The notes under the pieces: generated by a model
Seen by the model: only the letters and a program-made list of their open reading frames with translations
What the model was told of the DNA's origin: nothing
Database searches by the model: none
Made by a program: the position numbers and the translations under genes
Assembly: GCA_937925605.1 (NCBI GenBank)
Contig: CALALV010000180.1
Location: 1-18,890, forward strand
Reading direction: 5' to 3'
Origin: an uncultured Woeseia sp.
GTDB lineage: Bacteria; Pseudomonadota; Gammaproteobacteria; Steroidobacterales; Woeseiaceae
Length of the DNA: 18,890 bases
Shown here: piece after piece, positions 1-6,141 of the stretch
Position numbering within the stretch: position 1 is the first letter of the stretch
Layout of the letters: each line of letters starts with the position of its first letter

Positions 1-141
1 CGCGCGCAAGGCGCGCAGCGCGAACCAGCCGAGCGCCGCGAGAGCCGCGAGCGCGAGCAGCCACCACCCCGGCGCCGGCGGCCACCAGCCGACCGCGTCG
101 GGCAGGTGCAGGTCACGCAGCGGGATTTCCGTCGGGTCCAT
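1..141 (-). CDS. DUF4381 family membrane protein (N-terminal part only)
   Basis: Only the first 47 codons lie in the window; the gene continues past the left edge. The start is the ATG at 141, and the product begins MDPTEIPLRDLHLPDAVGWW, then PPAPGWW and a run of hydrophobic residues forming one membrane segment (about residues 26-45). The pattern of a short leader ending in PxxxGWWPxAPGWW before a single helix is typical of DUF4381 proteins. These are found directly after DUF58 genes in MoxR/BatA-like operons of Proteobacteria and have no settled biochemical role. It lies 9 bp downstream of the DUF58 gene on the same strand, so co-transcription is likely. Seen: leader, helix and neighbour. 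Inferred: family membership, because most of the protein is missing. Confidence 0.85.
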   Translation of the reverse strand, partial: MDPTEIPLRDLHLPDAVGWWPPAPGWWLLALAALAALGWFALRALRA

Positions 142-150
142 GGCCGCAGG

Positions 151-1095
151 TCAGTGCGTCCGGCGCCCGAGCGCCTGCTGCAGGCACTCGACCGGATCCT
201 CGTCGGTCGACATCGGCATCAGGTGCACGCCGTAGCGCTGGCAGAACGCGCCGAGCGCCGCGCGGCGCTCGGCCCAGCCGCGCCGGTAGTCGGCGCGTGC
301 GGTCGCGGCGACGGTATCGATCTCGAGTTCCTCGCGGTCGCTGACCAGCCGGTAGTGGCCGGGCGGCGGCAGCTCCCGCTCGAGCGGGTCGCTGAGCGCG
401 AGCGCCAGCACCTCGTTGTGCCGGGCCACGCCGGACAGGTGGGCCTGCGCGCTGCGCCCGAAGCCGGCGAAATCGCTGATGACGATGACCAGGCTGCCGG
501 GCCGGGCCACGCGTCGCAGTGCCGACATCGCCGCGGCGAAGGGCTGGGCAGGATCGACCGTGCGCTCTGCGGCATCGCGCCGCCAGGCCGGGTGGCCGAC
601 GAGCTCGTGCAGGTAGCGCAGCGCGGCCTGCCGGCCGAGCCGCGGCTTCAGCTCGCGGTGCTGCGTATCGCCAAAGATGATGCCGCCCAGGCGGTCGCCG
701 CGGTAGTGCGCGGACCAGGACAAGAGCGCCGCGGCGCGGCTTGCCATGACCGACTTGAAGCTGCCGCGGGTCGCGAAGTGCATGTGGCTGCGCAGGTCCA
801 CCGTCACGAGCACCGGACGCTCGCGCTCCTCGCGGAACAGCTTCGTGTAGGCCTCGGTCGAGCGCGCGGTCACGCGCCAGTCGATGTTGCGCGGGTCGTC
901 GCCCGGCTGGTAGGGCCGCGACTCGTCGAACTCCATGCCGCGGCCCTTGAAGTGCGAGACGTAGGCGCCGGTCTGCAGCGCGTTCACCCGCAGCACGTCG
1001 AGTGCGATCGAGCGCGCCGGGCCCGCGAGCCGGATCAGCCCCTTCTGGCTGACGCTGACCGGCGAGGCATCCGCTGACAGGTGATCGTGGCGCAT
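151..1095 (-). CDS. DUF58 domain protein (314 aa)
   Basis: The protein carries the DUF58 hallmark at residues 49-78: FKGRGMEFDESRPYQPGDDP followed by RNIDWRVTAR. After it comes a von Willebrand A-like section with VLVTVDLRSHMHF (about residue 95) and a later LVIVISDF strand. DUF58 proteins partner MoxR ATPases; in several bacteria the cluster is linked to envelope stress or metal insertion, but the exact reaction is unknown. There is no signal peptide, and the protein is probably cytoplasmic or membrane-associated through the DUF4381 partner. The ATG at 1095 is preceded by GGAG about 9 nt upstream. It starts 14 bp after the MoxR stop and ends 9 bp before the DUF4381 start, giving a tight operon. 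Identity to the family is secure; the function is not. Confidence 0.95.
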   Translation of the reverse strand: MRHDHLSADASPVSVSQKGLIRLAGPARSIALDVLRVNALQTGAYVSHFKGRGMEFDESRPYQPGDDPRNIDWRVTARSTEAYTKLFREERERPVLVTVDLRSHMHFATRGSFKSVMASRAAALLSWSAHYRGDRLGGIIFGDTQHRELKPRLGRQAALRYLHELVGHPAWRRDAAERTVDPAQPFAAAMSALRRVARPGSLVIVISDFAGFGRSAQAHLSGVARHNEVLALALSDPLERELPPPGHYRLVSDREELEIDTVAATARADYRRGWAERRAALGAFCQRYGVHLMPMSTDEDPVECLQQALGRRTH

Positions 1096-1109
1096 CGCGC
1101 GGAGCTCCG

Positions 1110-2078
<969 letters not shown>

Positions 2079-2120
2079 CCGATGCTCCGGCTTGTGATCG
2101 GCTCCCCGAAAAGGCGTGCC

Positions 2121-2149
2121 ATTGTAGGGCCTGCCCCGGGGCATTTGAA
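2121..2149 (-). promoter_or_regulatory. Candidate sigma-70 promoter of the MoxR operon
   Basis: Read on the minus strand: -35 TTCAAA (2149-2144), a 17-bp spacer, and -10 TACAAT (2126-2121), matching 4 and 5 of 6 consensus positions. The expected start of transcription is near 2114, leaving a leader of about 36 nt before the ATG at 2078, with the GGAG inside it. The spacer contains the self-complementary GCCCCGGGGC. This is pattern matching only. Confidence 0.55.
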
Positions 2150-2214
2150 CCGGAGCGCCCGGCGCCCGGAATGACCGGGTACCGTTGCACCCGGAATCAA
2201 CTGTGACCAGCCAA

Positions 2215-2772
2215 GTGCCGCGACATTGCAAAAAAAACCTGCCCGGCTTCGGCGTGGCGATGCTGCTGGCCGCCCTCGCGCTGGCGGGCTGCGCGCCGGG
2301 CGAGGCCGGCGATATGTCCGCGGACTGCGTCGCCGGCGGGCTGTTGCGGGCCGACCTCTACGGCGACGTCGAGGCGGCGCTCGACTGGCACGGAGCCGGG
2401 CTCGCCTGCGAGGGCATGCGCCGCCCGCGGGAAGCCGGCGCGCGCCTGCGCTTCGCGGGCCGGGCCGGTGAACGCCGCCTCGCCTTCATCGTCGCGCTGC
2501 CGGGCCTCGAGCGCGGCCGGGCGGCCAGGGAACTGCCCGCGACGGTGACGCTCATCGAAGAAGACAACGGGCGCTTCTACTCCACGGCGGACAACGAACA
2601 CTGCTGGTCCGACGTCGACGCGCAGGAGGCGTTGCCGGGCAGCGCGGGGGAGTACCGCGTCAGCGGCATCCTCTACTGCGTGTCGCCGCTCGCGGAGCAG
2701 GCCGGCAACGGCCGCGTGACGCTCGGCGAGCTCCGCTACACGGGGCGCGTCGACTGGCGGAGCCCCGACTGA
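2215..2772 (+). CDS. Small lipoprotein of unknown function (about 185 aa)
   Basis: I do not recognise the family. From the GTG at 2215 the product starts MPRHCKKNLPGFGVAMLL and continues to a lipobox, LAGC, with the cysteine at residue 26, so it should be exported and lipid-modified. The mature part has paired cysteines (SADC, LACEG, EHCWSD, LYCVS) that could form disulfides. It contains phrases suggesting a beta-rich fold, such as RLAFIVALPGLERG and TVTLIEEDNGRFYSTADNEH. Start choice is uncertain: an upstream TTG at 2185 and internal GTG 2254 or ATG 2260 are in frame. I prefer 2215 because it gives a basic n-region before the hydrophobic core. No good Shine-Dalgarno is visible. An eight-A run (2230-2237) falls in the signal sequence. 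It abuts the DUF192 gene with zero spacing. Confidence 0.75.
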   Translation: MPRHCKKNLPGFGVAMLLAALALAGCAPGEAGDMSADCVAGGLLRADLYGDVEAALDWHGAGLACEGMRRPREAGARLRFAGRAGERRLAFIVALPGLERGRAARELPATVTLIEEDNGRFYSTADNEHCWSDVDAQEALPGSAGEYRVSGILYCVSPLAEQAGNGRVTLGELRYTGRVDWRSPD

Positions 2773-3243
2773 ATGCGCCGCGTCGCGCTGTTGCTGCTGG
2801 GACTCTGCGCGGTCGCCCGCGCAACGCCGGAACTCGATGCCGCGTTCGCCAAAAGCGCGGTCGTCATCACGACCTCGACCGCCTGCGAGCACTTCGCGGT
2901 CTGGCTCGCTCTCGACCGCGAGCAGCAGGCGCGCGGCCTGATGCACGTCCGGCAGCTGGGACCGCGCGAGGGCATGCTGTTCGTATACGGCAGCGAGCAG
3001 ACGCGCTCGATGTGGATGAAGAACACGTTCATACCGCTCGACATGCTGTTCGCCCGCGGCAACGGGCGCATCGCCACGATCGTGACGGACACGGAACCGC
3101 AGTCGTTGCGCTCGATCGCTTCGACGGAACCCGTGCGTTTCGTGCTGGAGCTGCCCGGCGGCAGCACGGAGCATTACGGCATCAGCGTCGGTGACGATTT
3201 GTTCTGGGGCGGCGACGCGGTGCCGCCGCCGTCACAGGACTGA
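2773..3243 (+). CDS. Secreted DUF192 protein (156 aa)
   Basis: A DUF192 family protein with the core motif RGLMHVRQLGPREGMLFVY (54-72) followed by MWMKNTFIPLDMLF (80-93), which is the diagnostic part of the family. Residues 1-17 (MRRVALLLLGLCAVARA) look like a cleavable Sec signal, so the protein should be periplasmic. The family has a compact beta fold and no proven enzymatic role. The ATG follows the TGA of the lipoprotein gene directly, so the two are translationally coupled and probably work in the same compartment. Its end overlaps the end of the convergent aminotransferase gene by 12 bp, leaving no room for a separate terminator. Length is normal for the family. Confidence 0.93.
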   Translation: MRRVALLLLGLCAVARATPELDAAFAKSAVVITTSTACEHFAVWLALDREQQARGLMHVRQLGPREGMLFVYGSEQTRSMWMKNTFIPLDMLFARGNGRIATIVTDTEPQSLRSIASTEPVRFVLELPGGSTEHYGISVGDDLFWGGDAVPPPSQD

Positions 3244-4413
3244 GGCCACGGACTCGGCAAGGTAGTCGACGTTGGCCGGCGTGATACCGGCGACGTTGAT
3301 ACGGCTCGAGTTCACCATGTAGACGCCGCGCTCGCTCTTCAGCCGCTCGACCTGCTGTTCGTCAAGCCCGAGGAAGCAGAACATGCCGTTGGCTCGCGCG
3401 ACGTGCGAGAAGTCGTGCGCCGGGGCATGGTCCCGCAGCGCCGCGACGAGCCGCTGGCGCATGTCCTTTAGACGCTCGCGCATCTCGCGAAGCTCGCCGA
3501 GCCAGTCGGACCGCAGCGCGTCGTCGGCCAGGATCTCGCGGACGATGGCCGCGCCGTGGTCGGGCGGCATCGAGTACATCGTGCGCACGAGGTTGTGCGC
3601 CTGGCTCCTGACGATGCCGGCCGTCCCGGCGTCGCTCGACACGATCGACAGCGAGCCTGCGCGGTCGCGGTAGAGCCCGAAGTTCTTCGAGCAGGAGGTC
3701 GCGACCAGCATCTCCGGCACGCGGGCGGCGAGCAGGCGGATCGGCGCGGCGTCCTCCTCCAGGCCGTCGGCGAATCCCTGGTAGGCCAGGTCGACGAACG
3801 GCAGCAGGCCGCGCTCGACGACGCGCTCGGCGACGGCCTGCCACTGCTCGGCGTCGAGGTCCATGCCGGTCGGGTTGTGGCAGCAGCCGTGCAGCAGCAG
3901 CACGTCGCCCGGCGGAATGCGGTCTATGGCCGCGAGCATGTCGTCGAAGCGCAGCGCGCAGTTTTCCGCGTCGTAGTAAGGGTAGGCGGCGAGCTTCAGC
4001 CCGGCGCCGCCGAGCAGCGGCACGTGGTTGGCCCAGGTCGGGTCGCTGTGCCACACGGTCACGTCGCCGCGTGCGCGCAGCAGCAGGCCGGCGGCGACGC
4101 GCAGCGCGCCGGAGCCGCCCGGCGTCTGCAGCGTCGTCACGCGCTCGGCCGCGACGCTGTCGCCGAAGGTCAGGTCGCGGGCAAAGTCGTTGAAGCCCGG
4201 ATCGCCGCCCGAACCGAGGTAGGACTTGCTGGCCTGCGTGTCGACGATGCGCCGTTCGGCTGCCTTGACCGCGGCGAGCACGGGCGTGTCGCCGGCCTCG
4301 GTGCGGTAGACGCCGACGCCGAGGTCGATCTTTTCGGCTCGCTCGTCGGCGGCGTATTCACTGATGAGCCTGAGGATGGCGTCGGACGGCAACGCCTTTA
4401 GCGTCTCGAACAC
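3232..4413 (-). CDS. Aspartate/aromatic amino acid aminotransferase, class I (393 aa)
   Basis: A PLP-dependent fold-type I aminotransferase of the AspC/TyrB group, moving an amino group between aspartate or aromatic amino acids and 2-oxoglutarate in the cytoplasm. Family motifs are IDLGVGVYRTEAG (29-41), SYLGSGGDPGF (64-74), the HNPTG loop (179-183, Asn180), Tyr211 in DLAYQGF, the PLP lysine Lys243 in SCSKNFGLYRDRAG, and the carboxylate-binding Arg371 in SSRINVAGIT. Length matches the family (about 396). The start is a GTG at 4413 with GGAG (4422-4425) 8 nt upstream. Sequence alone does not separate aspartate from tyrosine/phenylalanine preference. It has its own candidate promoter at 4464-4492 and lies 83 bp downstream of the metallo-beta-lactamase-fold gene. 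Confidence 0.95.
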   Translation of the reverse strand: MFETLKALPSDAILRLISEYAADERAEKIDLGVGVYRTEAGDTPVLAAVKAAERRIVDTQASKSYLGSGGDPGFNDFARDLTFGDSVAAERVTTLQTPGGSGALRVAAGLLLRARGDVTVWHSDPTWANHVPLLGGAGLKLAAYPYYDAENCALRFDDMLAAIDRIPPGDVLLLHGCCHNPTGMDLDAEQWQAVAERVVERGLLPFVDLAYQGFADGLEEDAAPIRLLAARVPEMLVATSCSKNFGLYRDRAGSLSIVSSDAGTAGIVRSQAHNLVRTMYSMPPDHGAAIVREILADDALRSDWLGELREMRERLKDMRQRLVAALRDHAPAHDFSHVARANGMFCFLGLDEQQVERLKSERGVYMVNSSRINVAGITPANVDYLAESVASVL

Positions 4414-4440
4414 GGTGCTTTCTCCGGATGCGTGCGAAAT

Positions 4441-4456
4441 GCCGGCGATCGCCGGC
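4441..4456. repeat. Perfect 16-bp palindrome upstream of the aminotransferase
   Basis: GCCGGCGATCGCCGGC is fully self-complementary. Read on the minus strand it lies right after the -10 box at 4469-4464, covering about +1 to +16 of the predicted aminotransferase transcript and ending 16 nt before the Shine-Dalgarno. It could be an operator or a 5' leader hairpin. In DNA this GC-rich, roughly one such palindrome per 19 kb is expected by chance, so only its position makes it notable. Confidence 0.35.
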
Positions 4457-4463
4457 GCTCCGC

Positions 4464-4492
4464 ATTGTACACGTCGGCATGGCCGCTAACAG
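4464..4492 (-). promoter_or_regulatory. Candidate promoter of the aminotransferase gene
   Basis: On the minus strand a TACAAT -10 (4469-4464) lies 17 bp downstream of a weak -35, CTGTTA (4492-4487). Transcription would start near 4457, about 44 nt before the GTG at 4413. The -10 is the same hexamer as in the MoxR promoter. The poor -35 suggests either weak or activated expression. Confidence 0.35.
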
Positions 4493-4496
4493 GCGG

Positions 4497-5357
4497 CTAC
4501 AGGCGGTCGACCGGGATACGCAGGTAGACGGTGCCGTTGTCGTCGGCGGGCGGCAGCCGGCCGCCGCGGATGTTGACCTGGATCGCGGGCAACAGCAGGC
4601 GCGGCAGGTCGAGCGTGCGATCGCGTGCCTCGCGCAGCGCGACGAAGTCGGCGCGCCCAACGTCGCCGCCGACGTGCACGTTCGCAGCCGCGTGCTCGCG
4701 CACGCTCGCGACGCAGCGCAGCTCGCGCCCGCCGGGACGGTAGTCGTGGCAGGCGAAGATTCGCGTCGCGGCCGGCAGGCCGAGAATGCGCTGGATCGAA
4801 TCGTACAGCTCGCCGGCGTCGCCGCCGGGAAAGTCGCAGCGGGCGGTGCCGGCATCCGGCATGAACAGCGTATCGCCGACGAACGCGGCGTCGCCGATGA
4901 CGTAGGTCAGGCTGTCCGGCGTATGGCCCGGCGTGGGCAGCGCGCGCGCCGCCAGCTCGCCGATCGTGAAGCTTTCGCCGTCCGCGAACAGGTGATCGAA
5001 CTGGCTGCCGTCGGCCGGCAGGTCGGTGAGGTTGAGCAGCTTTGCGAAATGCGCCTGCACCCGGCGGATGCCCTCGCCGATCGCGATCCGTCCGCCGCGC
5101 GCGTCCTTGAGCGGGCCGGCGCCGCTCAGGTGATCGGCGTGCGCGTGGGTTTCGAGAATCCAGTCGAGCTCGAGACGTTCGCGGTCGAGAAAGCGTTCGA
5201 TCGGCTCGAGGGTGGCGCGGTCCGTGCGCCCGGACACCGGGTCGTAGCCGAGAACGGGGTCGACGACGGCGGCGCGCCGGCTGCCGGGATCGCTGACGAC
5301 GTAGGACAGCGTGCCGCTGTCCGCGTCATGGAAGTGCGTGACGTCCGGGTTCGTCAA
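4497..5357 (-). CDS. Metallo-beta-lactamase-fold hydrolase, persulfide dioxygenase-like (286 aa)
   Basis: A metallo-beta-lactamase-fold protein of the ETHE1/Blh group. Metal-ligand motifs are present: THAHADH (His71, His73, Asp75, His76), PTPGHTPDS (His145), GDTLF (Asp162) and CHDY (His204). The segments VVDPVLGYDPVSGRT (31-45) and DAGTARCDFPGG (168-179) are typical of the bacterial persulfide dioxygenase and BigR-associated Blh proteins. The former oxidise glutathione persulfide to sulfite with a single iron. No rhodanese domain is fused, so the persulfide role is inferred. The start is TTG at 5357 because no ATG or GTG lies in frame upstream; no clear ribosome site precedes it. It is downstream of the HiPIP gene, separated by a strong hairpin. 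Confidence 0.9.
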   Translation of the reverse strand: MTNPDVTHFHDADSGTLSYVVSDPGSRRAAVVDPVLGYDPVSGRTDRATLEPIERFLDRERLELDWILETHAHADHLSGAGPLKDARGGRIAIGEGIRRVQAHFAKLLNLTDLPADGSQFDHLFADGESFTIGELAARALPTPGHTPDSLTYVIGDAAFVGDTLFMPDAGTARCDFPGGDAGELYDSIQRILGLPAATRIFACHDYRPGGRELRCVASVREHAAANVHVGGDVGRADFVALREARDRTLDLPRLLLPAIQVNIRGGRLPPADDNGTVYLRIPVDRL

Positions 5358-5368
5358 CGTGAGCGACG

Positions 5369-5401
5369 GCGGGCACCGGCAGCGTCGCCGCCGGTGCCCG
5401 C
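5369..5401 (-). terminator. 12-bp stem-loop between the HiPIP and metallo-beta-lactamase-fold genes
   Basis: GCGGGCACCGGC (5369-5380) and GCCGGTGCCCGC (5390-5401) form a perfect 12-bp stem with a 9-nt loop. It begins 16 nt after the HiPIP stop on the minus strand and ends 11 nt before the TTG start of the next gene. No T-run follows, so it is not a textbook intrinsic terminator. It may partly terminate, stabilise the HiPIP mRNA end, or limit translation of the downstream gene, which also lacks a clear Shine-Dalgarno. Confidence 0.6.
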
Positions 5402-5416
5402 ACCATGAACGTCAAC

Positions 5417-5740
5417 TCAGCCTTTCGGCGCCCAGACGGAGCACCAGCCGTTCGCGTTGACCAGCTTGCCCGGGAAGATCTGGCACGGACGCCATTCGGC
5501 GCCGTCCTCGCCCTGGATCAGCGCGCAGTTCGCGCAGTTCTGGTTCTCCGCGGGGTTGGCCCGGCTTGCCGGGTCGACCGTGCTCGCGTCGTGCACGTAC
5601 TTCAGGGACTTCGCGGCCGGGTCGTCTTCCGACAGCTTCGGCATGTCCTGCGCCTCTGCCACCCTGCCGCGACCGATGACACAACCAGCGGCGGCGACAG
5701 CCGACAGCTGGATGAACTGGCGTCTCGCAATCTTCTCCAA
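5417..5740 (-). CDS. High-potential iron-sulfur protein (HiPIP), Tat-exported (107 aa)
   Basis: A HiPIP, a small periplasmic [4Fe-4S] electron carrier. The cluster cysteines are Cys69, Cys72, Cys86 and Cys100 (C-x2-C-x13-C-x13-C), within the family hallmarks AENQNCANC, CQIFPGK and NGWC. Upstream is a twin-arginine signal, ARRQFIQLSAVAAAG (5-19), with likely cleavage after AEA (30), as expected for export of a folded cluster protein. The start is a TTG at 5740. It is favoured by a good AGGAG (5751-5747) 6 nt upstream and because it keeps the Tat signal complete. HiPIPs in gammaproteobacteria carry electrons between bc1-type or cytochrome donors and reaction centres, oxidases or reductases. The partner here is unknown. 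A Fur-box-like dyad lies 120 bp upstream. Confidence 0.97.
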   Translation of the reverse strand: MEKIARRQFIQLSAVAAAGCVIGRGRVAEAQDMPKLSEDDPAAKSLKYVHDASTVDPASRANPAENQNCANCALIQGEDGAEWRPCQIFPGKLVNANGWCSVWAPKG

Positions 5741-5859
5741 TGTCCTCTCCTCAGTATTCGCCTCAAGCGGTCGTCGATGCCGCGACCGGGGCCGAGTCTA
5801 AACCATTCGTGCGCGGTCGGGATGCGCCGGTTACGATCCGAAACACCCGGCAAGGTCGC

Positions 5860-5878
5860 AATGCGAATGGTTCTCATT
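5860..5878. promoter_or_regulatory. Fur-box-like 19-bp dyad
   Basis: Read on the minus strand the site is AATGAGAACCATTCGCATT, an imperfect palindrome of form AATGnGAA-N3-TTCnCATT with seven of nine base pairs symmetrical. It matches 12 of 14 informative positions of the common Fur-box variant TGAGAAT-N-ATTCTCA. It stands out as AT-rich in a GC-rich region. It lies 120 bp upstream of the HiPIP start, where iron-dependent control of an iron-sulfur protein would make sense, but it is also 263 bp upstream of the peptidase. Confidence 0.45.
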
Positions 5879-5972
5879 CAACGGCCGATGCCCGACGCAC
5901 AAGCCTAGCGCGCCCGCCTGAAGGCAAGCTGAACGGCGAGCCGTGCACAGGTCCCGCGCGCGCGGACGCGAG

Positions 5973-5988
5973 TGTGACTACGATCACA
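5973..5988 (+). promoter_or_regulatory. Perfect CRP-family binding site upstream of the metallopeptidase
   Basis: TGTGACTACGATCACA is an exact TGTGA-N6-TCACA palindrome, the site recognised by CRP, Vfr and Clp. Its centre (5980.5) is about 60 bp upstream of the start of transcription predicted from the -10 at 6028-6033, close to the -61.5 position used by class I CRP activators. The paired -35 is poor, as often seen at activated promoters. An exact match is very unlikely by chance at this base composition. Confidence 0.75.
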
Positions 5989-6004
5989 ATCGCATGGGGC
6001 CAAG

Positions 6005-6033
6005 CTTTTCATCGCCGCCACGGCGGGGATAAT
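6005..6033 (+). promoter_or_regulatory. Candidate CRP-dependent promoter of the metallopeptidase
   Basis: The -10 is GATAAT (6028-6033, 5 of 6) with a 17-bp spacer to a weak -35, CTTTTC (6005-6010). The predicted start of transcription is near 6040, about 100 nt before the ATG at 6142. The spacer holds the inverted repeat CCGCC-AC-GGCGG. Confidence 0.45.
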
Positions 6034-6141
6034 CGAGCGCAGTATTTTTTCGCGCGCCCTGCCGGCAGGCCGGTGCCGCGCCGGCCACGTGCCGCGGGCT
6101 GCGAAGACCGTGGCGAACATCGATCACGGGAATCGCACCGC

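Larger units (their letters stand above)
5741..6141. other. 401-bp divergent intergenic region
   Basis: This is the largest non-coding gap in the window, between the HiPIP gene (leftward) and the metallopeptidase gene (rightward). I see no convincing gene in it. The frame of the peptidase stays open through it, but that stretch has no start with a ribosome site and no conserved look. It holds the HiPIP ribosome site, a 9-bp inverted repeat AACCATTCG (5801-5809) / CGAATGGTT (5864-5872), a Fur-box-like dyad (5860-5878), a perfect CRP site (5973-5988) and a -35/-10 pair (6005-6033). No clear sigma-70 promoter for HiPIP could be picked out. Confidence 0.7.

Noticed and set aside
106..1077. Long open frame on the plus strand opposite the DUF58 gene
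   Set aside because: It is the mirror of a GC-rich gene: Arg/Ala/Gly-rich product, no domain, and the opposite strand encodes a clear DUF58 protein. Similar mirrors opposite MoxR, the metallopeptidase, hutH, hutU, hutF and others were dropped for the same reason.
4443..4454. GCGATCGC core as a HIP1-type element
   Set aside because: HIP1 repeats are a cyanobacterial feature. The gene content here is proteobacterial and the octamer is not otherwise conspicuous in the window.
5602..5877. Small minus-strand open frame of 91 codons overlapping the HiPIP start
   Set aside because: It reads the HiPIP signal region in another frame, has no family features, and overlaps the HiPIP ribosome site and the Fur-like dyad.
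5740..6141. Upstream extension of the metallopeptidase by 134 codons
   Set aside because: The frame is open but starts at the HiPIP start, crosses the Fur-like and CRP sites, and would bury a standard signal peptide that begins at ATG 6142.
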